From positions 1 through 47,431 of IMG/VR virus record IMGVR_UViG_3300007734_000705: a stretch of DNA of 47,431 nucleotides, one strand, 5' to 3'. Below the pieces are notes generated by a model. It did not search any database. It had not been told where the DNA came from and worked only from the letters and a program-made list of their open reading frames with translations. Every line of letters begins with the position of its first letter. The stretch's first letter is position 1. This stretch comes from a virus. Of the stretch, positions 38,199 through 46,571 are shown one piece after another. Position numbers and translations under genes: made by a program.

Positions 38199-38780
38199 AT
38201 GCTCGGCCTGGTCCGCATCGAGCCGGTGGCGCAGCCCGCCGAACCGCCGCCGCGGATGTGGCTGGTTTTCTTCGGCGAGGCCGACGGTGCCTGGTGGTGG
38301 ACGCGGTTCTTGCGGCCGGGCTTCCGGCATGTCTGCGCCGCTGCGTGGTATCCCGGCCAAGATCGATGGGTGTATTTCAACCCGGCCGGCCGCGGCACGG
38401 TGATCGAGGTGGCGAGCGACACCGAGTTCGGCCCGCGGTTTGAGCATCTTGTCCGAACCAGTGCGGCGATTCTGAGGGTGCGTGGCGCGCAGAACCGCAA
38501 CGGTCACCCGGCGGCCTTCTTCTGCGTCGGCGCGATCAAGGCGCTGCTCGGCGTCCGCTCATGTGCGTTGGGACCGTTCGGCCTCTACCGCCACCTTCTC
38601 GTCCGAGGCGCGGAGATCGTCGCGCGCCCGGAGGACGACCTTGGGTTTTCTGTCTCCCGACCCCCCGCCGCAGCAGGCCGCACCGACCGAGGACCCGGCG
38701 ATCGCGGCGGAACGCGAGCGGCTGAAGCAGCGCGCGGAGGAGGACAAAATCCGGGCGACGCAGGATCAGTTGCGGCTTGA
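38199..38780 (+). CDS. Hypothetical protein, 3' part overlapping the next gene
   Basis: 193 residues. The first 150 look like a real globular protein (PRMWLVFFGEADGAWWW, WYPGQDRWVYFNPAGRGT, FFCVGAIKALLGVRSCALGP, GLYRHLLVRGAEIV). The last 45 are Arg/Gly-rich and share bases with the gene at 38641 in another frame, so they look like read-through of that gene's reading frame. Either the tail is tolerated or the true stop was lost by a frameshift. Confidence 0.6.
   Translation: MLGLVRIEPVAQPAEPPPRMWLVFFGEADGAWWWTRFLRPGFRHVCAAAWYPGQDRWVYFNPAGRGTVIEVASDTEFGPRFEHLVRTSAAILRVRGAQNRNGHPAAFFCVGAIKALLGVRSCALGPFGLYRHLLVRGAEIVARPEDDLGFSVSRPPAAAGRTDRGPGDRGGTRAAEAARGGGQNPGDAGSVAA
38562..38597 (+). promoter_or_regulatory. 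Late promoter j (inside gene 38199)
   Basis: TGTGCGTTG (38562-38570), 21 bases, CACCTT (38592-38597). The predicted start near 38604 is 37 bases before the TTG of the next gene, which unlike the leaderless genes has a GGAGG ribosome site. It lies inside a coding region, so chance is harder to exclude. Confidence 0.5.
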
Positions 38781-38883
38781 GACGCAATCCACGCAGCAGA
38801 ACGGCATCGGGTCGCTGCAGAACCGTTCCATTTCCGGGCCGGTCGGCCGGCGCCTGCTGACCTCGCTGCTCGGCAAGGGCTGA
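38641..38883 (+). CDS. Small structural-type protein before the portal
   Basis: 80 residues from a TTG with GGAGGACGACC upstream. Start LGFLSPDPPPQQAAPTEDPA is the usual Pro-rich N-terminus of the small protein encoded between terminase and portal in many podoviruses. Then a charged helix (ERERLKQRAEEDKIRATQDQ) and a C-terminal SGPVGRRLLTSLLGKG. Probably a minor head protein; function unknown. Confidence 0.65.
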   Translation: MGFLSPDPPPQQAAPTEDPAIAAERERLKQRAEEDKIRATQDQLRLETQSTQQNGIGSLQNRSISGPVGRRLLTSLLGKG

Positions 38884-38887
38884 GCCC

Positions 38888-40498
38888 ATGGCCTCCGCGC
38901 CGATCCCGTTCAAGCCGCCCGCGCAGCAAGACAGCGACATCGACGATCCGCTTCTCAAGACCATGGCGCGGCTGGTCGAGCGTGGTCTGCGCGACCGTCA
39001 GCGCCATCAGTCGCGCCTCGCCGATTGCTACAAATACGCGATGCCGTGGCGGCACAAGTTCGGCGCGACGCAGCACACGCCCGAGATCGACGAGATTTTC
39101 GACGAGACGATCGCGACGACGCTCGAAGATTTCTCGGCGGATATGCTGAACACGTTCACGCCGCAAAAAAATAACTGGATCGAGGAGCAGCCGGTCGCGG
39201 CGCTCGACAAGACTGTGAAGGCGCTGATCGCCAAGCCGATGGCGGAACGGCAGCGCATCGTGTTTGCGGAAATGTCGCGCTCGCCGCTGTACCAGGCGTT
39301 GCAAGAAGCCTATCTCGACCTTGGCCCCGGCACGATGGTGCTGATCGTCACCGACACGGACGCGGCGAAGCCGATCCATGTCGAGGCGATCCCGGCCACC
39401 GATGCGATCCTGGTGCGCGGTCCCTACGGCACCGTCGATACCTTCCGCCGCAAGACCTACCTGCGCAGCGAAATCCCCGTGCTTTGGCCCGATGCCGACA
39501 TGACCAAGCTTGGTCCTGCGCCGGCGGATGGAAACGAGCAGGACGTCGAGGTCACCGATGGTTGCTGGCGCGACTGGACCGACCGCGGCAACGAGACCTA
39601 CCACTACATCGTCGAGGCGAACGGCAAGAAGATCTACCACAAGACATGGCAGGGGCCGGGAAGTTGCCCGTTCATCGTGGCGCGCTGGTCGCGCGACTCG
39701 ACCACGGCCTACGGCGTCGGCCCGACCTATCGCGTCCTTCCGGCGATCAAGACGCTCAACCATTTCGCCTATCTGAGCCTGAAAAACTATGACAAGCACG
39801 TTGATGGCGTCACCTCCTACGAGGACGACGGCGTGGTCAACATCGACAACGGCGTCAATCCGGGCGATTGGATTCCGCGTGCGCCTGGCTCGAAGCCGCC
39901 CGAGGTGATCGAGAGCAAGGCGCGGTTCGACGTGCAGGCGTTCGAGATCGAGGAAAAGCGCAGCGTCGTGCGCCGCGCACACTACCAGGACCGCCCCGAG
40001 CAGTTGGGCAAGACGCCGCCGACCGCCTTCCAATGGGCCGACGAACGCGCCGAACGCGCGCGCCGCATGGGTACGCCGGCGACGAATCTCGTGCAGGAAC
40101 TGCAAATCCCGCTGTATAGGCGGTTCACGTATCTGCTGCTCCAGCGGAACACGCTGCCGCTCATCACCGAGACTGGCGAGAAGGACGGCGCGCTGATCGC
40201 GCTTGAGCCTATTTCACCGCTGCTCCGCGCGCAGGAGCAGGAGGAATTGATCCGCAACGACAAGCTCGCGGAAATGATAAATGCGCGGTTCGGCCCGCAG
40301 ATCGGCGCCATCGTCATCGATATCTTCAAGTACGCAGAGGAGCAGCGTCGGCTGCTCGGCTGCAAGCCTCTGCTCTTGCGCAAGGAGAGCGACATCGAGG
40401 CCGCGATCAAGCAGCTTCTGCCGGTTCTCCAGGCGACCGGCTCCGTTCCCGGCGGCGCCACGCCTGCGGCCGTTCTGCCGGCGCCGGGTGCCGCGTGA
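38888..40498 (+). CDS. Portal protein (T7-type head-tail connector)
   Basis: 536 residues, the normal size. Characteristic blocks: YKYAMPWRHKFG near residue 45, TTLEDFSADMLNTFTPQ, EAIPATDAILVRGPYG, FIVARWSRDSTTAYGVGPTY and LPAIKTLNHFAYLSLKNYDK. It forms the dodecameric ring at one vertex through which DNA enters. The gene follows the small structural protein by four bases and overlaps the next gene by four. Confidence 0.92.
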   Translation: MASAPIPFKPPAQQDSDIDDPLLKTMARLVERGLRDRQRHQSRLADCYKYAMPWRHKFGATQHTPEIDEIFDETIATTLEDFSADMLNTFTPQKNNWIEEQPVAALDKTVKALIAKPMAERQRIVFAEMSRSPLYQALQEAYLDLGPGTMVLIVTDTDAAKPIHVEAIPATDAILVRGPYGTVDTFRRKTYLRSEIPVLWPDADMTKLGPAPADGNEQDVEVTDGCWRDWTDRGNETYHYIVEANGKKIYHKTWQGPGSCPFIVARWSRDSTTAYGVGPTYRVLPAIKTLNHFAYLSLKNYDKHVDGVTSYEDDGVVNIDNGVNPGDWIPRAPGSKPPEVIESKARFDVQAFEIEEKRSVVRRAHYQDRPEQLGKTPPTAFQWADERAERARRMGTPATNLVQELQIPLYRRFTYLLLQRNTLPLITETGEKDGALIALEPISPLLRAQEQEELIRNDKLAEMINARFGPQIGAIVIDIFKYAEEQRRLLGCKPLLLRKESDIEAAIKQLLPVLQATGSVPGGATPAAVLPAPGAA

Positions 40499-40800
40499 GC
40501 GGCGGGCCGCACTGGGGCGAGTTCGATCAGGGCCGCGCGCGCGCCGGAGCGGGTCCTGCATCCGACGATCCCGACTTCGACGAGGTTTGCGCGTTGGCGC
40601 TGACGGGCGCGGCAGGCCAGAACCTACTTGAAGCCCTGCGCTTTCGGCACATCGATCGGCCAGAAAATCCCAACGCGCCCGAGGCGGTGCTGCGTGTCCG
40701 CGTGACGCAGCAGCAGTTTGTCCGCGACCTCGAAGCAGCGCGCGACCGCGGCCTCGAAGCGATCAAACGCAAGGCCGAAGCGGCGAAGAAATCCACCTGA
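40495..40800 (+). CDS. Small hypothetical protein after the portal
   Basis: 101 residues from a GTG overlapping the portal stop (GTGA). Contains FDEVCALALTGAAGQNLLEA and a C-terminal coiled-coil-like RDLEAARDRGLEAIKRKAEA. Unknown function; a head-assembly role is likely from position. Confidence 0.6.
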   Translation: MSGGPHWGEFDQGRARAGAGPASDDPDFDEVCALALTGAAGQNLLEALRFRHIDRPENPNAPEAVLRVRVTQQQFVRDLEAARDRGLEAIKRKAEAAKKST

Positions 40801-40808
40801 TCCATCGC

Positions 40809-40844
40809 TGTGCGTTGCCCCGGTTTTCCGGCGCGGGGCAGTTT
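40809..40844 (+). promoter_or_regulatory. Late promoter g (scaffold and capsid)
   Basis: TGTGCGTTG (40809-40817), 21 bases, CAGTTT (40839-40844), 7 bases, ATG at 40852. The capsid operon thus has its own promoter. Confidence 0.75.
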
Positions 40845-40851
40845 TCGCGCC

Positions 40852-41592
40852 ATGAGTGACGCCGCGCCCGCATCTGGTTCGCCTGCCTCGCCCGCCCCTG
40901 GCGGCGCATCGCCTGCTCCCGTGGGAGGTGCGCCTGCCGGTGGCGCCGCGCCGGCACCCGCCGCCGCGCCGACCCGGCCGGAGTGGCTGCCGGAAGCGCA
41001 TTGGGATGCGGCGTCCGGCATCAAGCCGGAGTTCGGCGCGCACTACACCGAGATCGCGAACGCCCACAAGACCTTCACCGAGCAGCAGGCCGCGCTCGCC
41101 GCCCGCAAGCCCGAGGACATCAAGATCGAAGTGAAGCTGCCGGACACCGTGAAGGTGCCGGACGGCATGAACCTCAAGATCGACGAGAAAGACCCGCGCG
41201 TCGCCGCGCTGCGCACGATGGCGCTCAAAAACGGCTGGACGCAGGATCACGTCAACGAACTCGTCGCGTTCGATGCGCAGCAGCAGATCGCCGGCCACAC
41301 CGCCGAGCAGGCCCGCATCGGCGACGAAATGAAGAAGCTCGGTGCCAATGCCGACGACCGCCTCAAGGCGGTCTCGACGTGGGCCAAGGGCATCACGACC
41401 GATCCGGCCGAACTCGGCGAAATCAAAATCCTCACCGCCACCGCGGCGGGCGTCTCTCTGCTCGAAAGGCTGATGCAGAAATCGAACGGTTCGGTGCCTG
41501 GCGCACAGAACAATCCGCCGCCCCCGAAAACCGAACCGAAGTCCCACGCCGACCGGATTTGGCCGGGCGGCTTCCAGAAGAAGGTTAGCTAA
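40852..41592 (+). CDS. Capsid scaffolding protein
   Basis: 246 residues. A disordered Ala/Pro/Gly-rich N-terminus (residues 1-40), then WLPEAHWDAASGIKPEF and a helical body (TAEQARIGDEMKKLGANADD). The C-terminus (SHADRIWPGGFQKKVS) is basic, as expected for the segment binding the capsid shell. Placement directly before the major capsid gene supports the role. Confidence 0.8.
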   Translation: MSDAAPASGSPASPAPGGASPAPVGGAPAGGAAPAPAAAPTRPEWLPEAHWDAASGIKPEFGAHYTEIANAHKTFTEQQAALAARKPEDIKIEVKLPDTVKVPDGMNLKIDEKDPRVAALRTMALKNGWTQDHVNELVAFDAQQQIAGHTAEQARIGDEMKKLGANADDRLKAVSTWAKGITTDPAELGEIKILTATAAGVSLLERLMQKSNGSVPGAQNNPPPPKTEPKSHADRIWPGGFQKKVS

Positions 41593-41594
41593 CC

Positions 41595-42584
41595 ATGGCC
41601 GCTCTCGGAACCGCTGTGAACCTGCTCGATCTCGCCAAGCGGATGGACCCGAACGGCGGCATCGCGCCGATTTGCGAGCTGCTGTCGCAGACCAACTCCT
41701 TCAACGCCAACACGGTCTGGAAGGAAGGCAACCTCACCACCGGCGAGCGGGTCACGATCCGCACCGGCCTGCCGACCATCTACTTCCGCAAGCTGAACCA
41801 GGGCGTCCAGCCGTCGAAGTCCACGACCGTGCAGGTCGATGAGGGCACGGCGATGATGGAAGCTCGCGGCCAGATCGACAAGGACTTGGCCGAATTGAAC
41901 GGCAATTCGTCCGCTTTCCGCATGTCTGAGAATGCGCCGTTCATCGAGGCGATGGGCCAGACCTTCGGCGCCAAGGCGTTCTACGGCAACACCGGCCTCG
42001 ACCCCGAGCAGTTCACCGGCCTCGCGACGCGCTTCTCCGACGACAGCGGCCCGGCGAACGCCGAAAACATCGTTTCCGGTGCCGGCTCGGGCAGTGACAA
42101 CACCTCGATTTGGCTCGTCGATCACAGCGATCAGGGCTGCTACGGCATCTACCCGAAGGGGCTCCAGGGGGGGCTCTCGCACGAGGACTTGGGCCTCGCC
42201 GACGCCTTCGACACGCAGACCCCGCCGGCTCGCTTCCGCGCCTACATGGACCTCTGGCAGTGGAAGTGCGGCCTCGTCGTCAAGGATTGGCGGCGCGTGG
42301 TGCGCGGTCCCAACATCGACGTCTCGAACCTGATCGCAGAATCGTCCGCCGCCGACATCCTCGAAATGATGGCGATCATGGTGGACAAGATTCCGGCCGG
42401 CTCGTCGAACCTGCGGTTCTACTGCAACCGCACCGTCAAGACGATGCTCCGCATCCAGTGCATGAACCGCCCGAACGTCTACCTGACGCTGGGCCAGGAG
42501 GAGGGCCGTCCGAAGCTGACCTTCGACGGCATTCCGATCGAACTGCACGACCAAATCCTCTCGACCGAATCCGCCGTGTCGTAA
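41595..42584 (+). CDS. Major capsid protein (BPP-1 group)
   Basis: 329 residues. VWKEGNLTTGERVTIRTGLP near residue 40 and FRKLNQGVQPSKSTTVQVDE are typical of the capsid group found in BPP-1-like podoviruses. FRAYMDLWQWKCGLVVKDWR and the C-terminal PIELHDQILSTE region match too. It should adopt an HK97-type fold. It starts two bases after the scaffold stop without a ribosome site of its own, so it is probably coupled to it. Confidence 0.88.
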   Translation: MAALGTAVNLLDLAKRMDPNGGIAPICELLSQTNSFNANTVWKEGNLTTGERVTIRTGLPTIYFRKLNQGVQPSKSTTVQVDEGTAMMEARGQIDKDLAELNGNSSAFRMSENAPFIEAMGQTFGAKAFYGNTGLDPEQFTGLATRFSDDSGPANAENIVSGAGSGSDNTSIWLVDHSDQGCYGIYPKGLQGGLSHEDLGLADAFDTQTPPARFRAYMDLWQWKCGLVVKDWRRVVRGPNIDVSNLIAESSAADILEMMAIMVDKIPAGSSNLRFYCNRTVKTMLRIQCMNRPNVYLTLGQEEGRPKLTFDGIPIELHDQILSTESAVS

Positions 42585-42604
42585 GGCGCAAGGGAACCCA
42601 GGCC

Positions 42605-43093
42605 ATGATCCTCGACAACGATCTTCTGTTTTCCGATGCGCAGGCCGTGACCGCGGCGGCGGCTTCGACCAACTACTACGACACCGGCCCGTTGGGCTAC
42701 GTCGGCGCCACCAGTTCGACCTCACCGCCCGCCAACACGGGCCGCAACCTCGGCACGGGTGGCGAACTCTATTTCTCGATCTCGGTCGATACGGCGATGA
42801 CCGACTCCGGGTCGAACTCGACCCTCGCGGTGACGCTGGAGACGGACGACAACTCGTCGTTCTCGTCCGCGGCGACGGTCGCGACGCTCGTCACGATCCC
42901 GGCGGTGTCGGCCGCGGGCACCAAGTATTTCGTGAAGGTCCCGATCGCGACGACCGTGCCCTATGAGCGCTATCTGCGCATCTACTACACGCCCGCGAAC
43001 GGCGATCTTTCCGCCGGCGCATTCACCGTCGCGCTGGTCAAGGACGTCGATAACTACGCCGTCTACCAGTCCGCAGTCGCCACCGGCATCTGA
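42605..43093 (+). CDS. Bbp16-like capsid cement protein
   Basis: 162 residues. MILDNDLLFSDAQAVTAAAA followed by YYDTG and a beta-rich body (GGELYFSISVDTAMTDSG, YLRIYYTPANGDLSAGAFTV) matches the Bbp16 cement family, which binds outside the capsid shell of BPP-1. This gene together with the preceding one ties the head module to the BPP-1 group. Confidence 0.82.
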   Translation: MILDNDLLFSDAQAVTAAAASTNYYDTGPLGYVGATSSTSPPANTGRNLGTGGELYFSISVDTAMTDSGSNSTLAVTLETDDNSSFSSAATVATLVTIPAVSAAGTKYFVKVPIATTVPYERYLRIYYTPANGDLSAGAFTVALVKDVDNYAVYQSAVATGI

Positions 43094-43104
43094 TCGGACA
43101 TCAC

Positions 43105-43467
43105 ATGGCCACGTACAAGCTGAGCAAGGATCACTTCCTCCAGGCCAAGCGGCCCGGCACCAAGCACGACTCCAAGGATCGCTGGTTGAAGGAGCCACAG
43201 CTTCACGAGCAAGGCGCCACCATCGAGTTCGATGGACCGCCTTCGCTTCACATGGAGCCGTTGGACAAGGAAGCGACCGAGCGCGTCGAGGCGCGCCGCG
43301 CCGACTGGAACGACAAGAAGGCGAAGGGCCGGTCGGCCCGAGCGCAGGTCGGCTGGAGCCCGCAGTTCGGCGCGAACATGGAACGCATCATCGAACGCTC
43401 GACGGAGCCCGACGCCAACCCGATGTCCAACTCAGGCTCCGGGCGTTCTCGCAAGAAGGCTGCGTAG
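43105..43467 (+). CDS. Hypothetical virion-module protein
   Basis: 120 residues. A basic, charged sequence (MATYKLSKDHFLQAKRPGTK, then HMEPLDKEATERVEARRADW) with a Ser/Lys-rich disordered end. Between capsid cement and putative head-to-tail genes, so probably minor structural. Confidence 0.6.
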   Translation: MATYKLSKDHFLQAKRPGTKHDSKDRWLKEPQLHEQGATIEFDGPPSLHMEPLDKEATERVEARRADWNDKKAKGRSARAQVGWSPQFGANMERIIERSTEPDANPMSNSGSGRSRKKAA

Positions 43468-43481
43468 CCGGAGGCTGACAG

Positions 43482-44150
43482 ATGGCGCCGCGCACGTTCG
43501 CCTACGGACCCAATGGAGACGACAATATGGCTACGAATTACGGCAAGGTGGGTCCGACCACCAACTCCGACGGCTCCGATGCGCCGATGCGCCTCGGCAA
43601 AGCCGGCGAACAGATTTTCAGCGAGTTGCACGGCCGCTATTATGAACAGGCGTCGCGCGGCAAGCTGTTCATGGCGCAGGCCATCGTCACCGCGCCGGTG
43701 GTCTACACCACGGCGGCCGGCACCGGCGGCCCGCTGCTCTGGAATCCTCCCAACTCCGGCGTGAATGCCGTCATCCTCGCGGTGTCGTTCGGCATCACCA
43801 CCGTCACCACCGTGGCGGCGGCGCTGGGCATCACCGGCAACACCGGCCAGACCGCGGCGCCGTCCTCGACCACCGCGATCGACGGCCGCGCCAACCTGTT
43901 CCTCGGCCAGGCCGCCTCGGCCTGCACGCCATACCGTATCGGCACGGTCACCACCGCAGGCGGCTTCCTGCTGCCGTTTGCCTCGCTGCACACCGGCGCG
44001 CTCACCACCGAGACCGGCATCGCCGGCTTCATAGATGTGGGCGGCGCAATTTTGGTCCCGCCGACCGGATGGGCATCGATCGCGGCGTCGGCGACTGCCA
44101 GCACCACCGTCGGCACGTTCGGCATGATCTGGGAAGAAGTCCCGGTCTAA
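43482..44150 (+). CDS. Structural protein of virion module
   Basis: 222 residues from the ATG with GGAGG seven bases upstream; a second ATG at 43527 with its own GGAG is possible. Mostly Gly/Thr/Ala-rich beta sequence (AIVTAPVVYTTAAGTGG, AASATASTTVGTFGMIWEEV) in the style of head fibre or decoration proteins. Confidence 0.6.
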   Translation: MAPRTFAYGPNGDDNMATNYGKVGPTTNSDGSDAPMRLGKAGEQIFSELHGRYYEQASRGKLFMAQAIVTAPVVYTTAAGTGGPLLWNPPNSGVNAVILAVSFGITTVTTVAAALGITGNTGQTAAPSSTTAIDGRANLFLGQAASACTPYRIGTVTTAGGFLLPFASLHTGALTTETGIAGFIDVGGAILVPPTGWASIAASATASTTVGTFGMIWEEVPV

Positions 44151-44174
44151 AGGGCCGGACATCGGAGAAAACCA

Positions 44175-44699
44175 ATGGTGGACGTCACCTATAGCTCCGC
44201 TCAAATCCTGAGCGACAGCCTTCGCGCCAAGGCCGGCATCTACATCCCGGGTTTTGGCTTCCGTGTATCCAAGACGGAGAACGTCAACACCGCAACGGGT
44301 GTGGACCTCTTTTCCGTCACCGGGAAGGTGCTCGTCACAATCTGGACGCTGGAGGTGACGAACGCCCTGCATACGTCGGTGACCGATTACAAACTGAGGA
44401 TCAAGACCGACAACGTGGACCTCTGCGCGGCGGGCGACATTTCCAGCGCCGCCGTCGGGTTCATGATGCAACTGAACAGCGATGCCGGCGATACCATTCT
44501 GGCGTCGGGCTCCTATGCCGTGTCCGCCGTAAAGACGGCGGATACCAACGGCAAAGGCCACGCCAACCGCATCATTGGCCTCGCGGGCGGCACCTGCACG
44601 CTGCAATCGCTCCGCACAGCCGGCGCGTCCGGCGACGAAATCATCCACAATCTTTGGTATCTGCCGCTCGAAGCGAACGCTTCGGTCGTCGCTGCCTGA
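44175..44699 (+). CDS. Structural protein of virion module
   Basis: 174 residues, ATG preceded by GGAGAAAACCA. Beta-rich (SAQILSDSLRAKAGIYIPGF, FSVTGKVLVTIWTLEVTN). Ends at a strong terminator. Similar in style to the preceding protein; neither has an assigned role. Confidence 0.6.
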   Translation: MVDVTYSSAQILSDSLRAKAGIYIPGFGFRVSKTENVNTATGVDLFSVTGKVLVTIWTLEVTNALHTSVTDYKLRIKTDNVDLCAAGDISSAAVGFMMQLNSDAGDTILASGSYAVSAVKTADTNGKGHANRIIGLAGGTCTLQSLRTAGASGDEIIHNLWYLPLEANASVVAA

Positions 44700-44724
44700 T
44701 ACTGAGACTTTCCCGCCGCCGCCT

Positions 44725-44746
44725 GGGCCGCCCTTCGGGGCGGTCC
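44725..44746 (+). terminator. Terminator of capsid operon
   Basis: A 9-bp stem with a UUCG tetraloop: GGGCCGCCC-TTCG-GGGCGGTCC, 26 bases after the stop codon. The hairpin is compact and stable, though the U-tract is weak. It separates the capsid operon from promoter h. Confidence 0.75.
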
Positions 44747-44753
44747 TTGCGTC

Positions 44754-44789
44754 TGTGCGTTGGGACGATTGCAGGGCTGCGGCCATCCT
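44754..44789 (+). promoter_or_regulatory. Late promoter h (tail appendage operon)
   Basis: TGTGCGTTG (44754-44762), 21 bases, CATCCT (44784-44789), 6 bases, ATG at 44796; directly after the capsid-operon terminator. Confidence 0.75.
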
Positions 44790-44795
44790 GCCGCC

Positions 44796-45131
44796 ATGAC
44801 GGAAACCACCGATCTCGATAGCGGGTGGGCCACGGGCGTTTCGGCGCCGGTCGGCAAATTCCGCGATTTCGGTGCCGCCATTGGCGAGCGCGAGGAAACC
44901 GCCGCGGTGACCGCGACCGGCCGCGTTTCGGCGACAGCGCTTCTCAAGGGCGTGTGCGCCGGTCTCGGGCTTTCTGTAGGCGGCGGCGCGCAGACCGACA
45001 CGACGCCTCGCTTCATCGAGAACCCTGTCGCAGCGATTGGCGCCAAGACGGACGCCGCCGCTGCTACGGCTTCGACCACCGCGTCCGTGCCATCGATCCT
45101 CAAGGGCCTGCTTGCCGGAACGGGGGTCTGA
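44796..45131 (+). CDS. Small structural protein of tail operon
   Basis: 111 residues, low complexity (Ala/Thr/Gly). A motif with KGVCAGLGLSVGG and a second similar KGLLAGTGV at the end suggest an internal duplication (ATALLKGVCAGLG and VPSILKGLLAGTG). Coupled to the next gene by ATG overlap. Confidence 0.6.
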   Translation: MTETTDLDSGWATGVSAPVGKFRDFGAAIGEREETAAVTATGRVSATALLKGVCAGLGLSVGGGAQTDTTPRFIENPVAAIGAKTDAAAATASTTASVPSILKGLLAGTGV

Positions 45132-45580
45132 TGGCTTTGCCATTCCGCAACATCGCCCGCGCCATCGGTTCGCCCGACGATCCTGTGGCCACTGATAGTT
45201 CTTCGTCGTGGTCCTGGATTTCGCTGCTCAAGGCGGTGTTTCAGTCGATCAGCGACGGCACGCTGGTAGCGGCGGCGACCGGCCGCGCCGAGAGTTTCGT
45301 GTCGCTATGCCAAAGCGCGGCCGGCCAAACCGCGCACAACATGCGTCTCGCGCGGGCCAGCCGGATAGCAGCGGCCGCGTCTGAGGCGAACGCCTCGGCG
45401 TCGGCTACCAGCGCAGAGTTTTCAGCGGCCGGTGTCGGCTTCGCCGCCGGGACCGCGCTTTTTGGGCAGCGGGCTAAGAAGGACCGCATTCTCGCACAGA
45501 CCGCGGCTACCAACGCGGCCGCGTCCGCCGCATCCATCACATCCGAGGGTCTTGTCCTCGGCGTCCAAGTTTTCTCATAG
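45131..45580 (+). CDS. Structural protein with apolar helical C-terminus
   Basis: 149 residues. MALPFRNIARAIGSPDDPVA leads to SSWSWISLLKAVFQSISDGT and then to Ala/Ser-rich helices (RIAAAASEANASASATSAEF). Such Ala-rich rods occur in fibres and ejection proteins. Role unknown. Confidence 0.55.
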   Translation: MALPFRNIARAIGSPDDPVATDSSSSWSWISLLKAVFQSISDGTLVAAATGRAESFVSLCQSAAGQTAHNMRLARASRIAAAASEANASASATSAEFSAAGVGFAAGTALFGQRAKKDRILAQTAATNAAASAASITSEGLVLGVQVFS

Positions 45581-45589
45581 GAGCCGCGC

Positions 45590-45934
45590 ATGGCGACGTA
45601 CACCAAAGTGAAGCTGTCGGGCAGCACCGACGGCAAATCCATCAAAGTCGCTGCGACGGCCACGCTCGGAACGACCATCCATACGGCACACGCGACGGCG
45701 CTGGATGAAATCTGGCTGTGGTGCGCCAACACCGACACGTCAGACCGCAAGCTCACGATCGAATACGGCGGCGCGACATCGCCCGATTGTCTGGTCGAGA
45801 TCACGATTCCGGCCGAGGACGGCGCCTACTTGGTGATCCCTGGCTGGTTGCTGACGAACTCGCTTGTAGTTACCGCGTTCGCCGCGTCCGCCAACGTCCT
45901 GGTCATCAACGGCTACGTCAACCGGATCACGTAA
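45590..45934 (+). CDS. Small structural protein (beta-sandwich type)
   Basis: 114 residues, ATG with GGAGCCGCGC upstream. Sequence TIHTAHATALDEIWLWCANT, KLTIEYGGA and CLVEITIPAEDGAYLVIPGW is typical of small head-tail or appendage proteins in podoviruses and siphoviruses. Confidence 0.65.
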   Translation: MATYTKVKLSGSTDGKSIKVAATATLGTTIHTAHATALDEIWLWCANTDTSDRKLTIEYGGATSPDCLVEITIPAEDGAYLVIPGWLLTNSLVVTAFAASANVLVINGYVNRIT

Positions 45935-46569
45935 TGCTGCAACGCCTGACAGGAACCGGGCCGCGCTGGCCGCGCATCAGCGCGTTCATCCGCACGCTGC
46001 TGGATGACGCGACGGCCGCGACGGCGCTTGCGACCCTGACGGCGCGCGGGCAGGGCAAGGAAACGATCTTCATGCCGGCGTCCGCCATGTGGGCGCGCAC
46101 GACCAATGGTCCCGGTTCTGCATCGCGCGAACTGACGACCAGCGGCGACGTGATGATAAAGGGATGGGCGTTCGACACCACGACCGAGGAAGCCGTGCAA
46201 TTCTACATTGGCTTTCCGAAGTCTTGGGACAAGGGGACCATCACCTTCCAGGCGTTTTGGACAAACGCATCCGGCGCGTCCACCGAAACCGTGTCATGGG
46301 GGCTTTCGGCCGGTGCGTTTACGGACGATGACCCTATCGACAGCACCGAGCTCGGGACTGAGGTTCGGGTGTCAGACACATGGCTCGCCCAGAACGATCT
46401 GCACGTAACGGCAGAGTCGGCGGCCGTAACCGTCGGTAACACGCCGATCGACGGCGACATGGTGATCGGGCAAATCGCGCGCAGCGTGTCGAACGACAAT
46501 ATGACCGGCGACGCCGAACTGCTCGGCATCAAAATCTTCTTCACGACCAACGCTGCCACGGATACCTAG
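45934..46569 (+). CDS. Tail appendage protein with linker motif
   Basis: 211 residues; ATG overlaps the stop upstream (TAATG). LLDDATAATALATLTARG near residue 25 parallels LLDDTTAAAARATLG in the anchor-domain protein at 1659. The rest (residues 45-205) is a beta domain with GWAFDTTTEEAVQFYIGFPK and VSWGLSAGAFTDDD, resembling receptor-facing or carbohydrate-binding sandwiches in fibres. Confidence 0.65.
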   Translation: MLQRLTGTGPRWPRISAFIRTLLDDATAATALATLTARGQGKETIFMPASAMWARTTNGPGSASRELTTSGDVMIKGWAFDTTTEEAVQFYIGFPKSWDKGTITFQAFWTNASGASTETVSWGLSAGAFTDDDPIDSTELGTEVRVSDTWLAQNDLHVTAESAAVTVGNTPIDGDMVIGQIARSVSNDNMTGDAELLGIKIFFTTNAATDT

Positions 46570-46571
46570 CG

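Noticed and set aside
36573-38507. 644-residue ORF opposite terL
   Set aside because: Antisense shadow with the amino-acid bias of GC-rich complementary frames.
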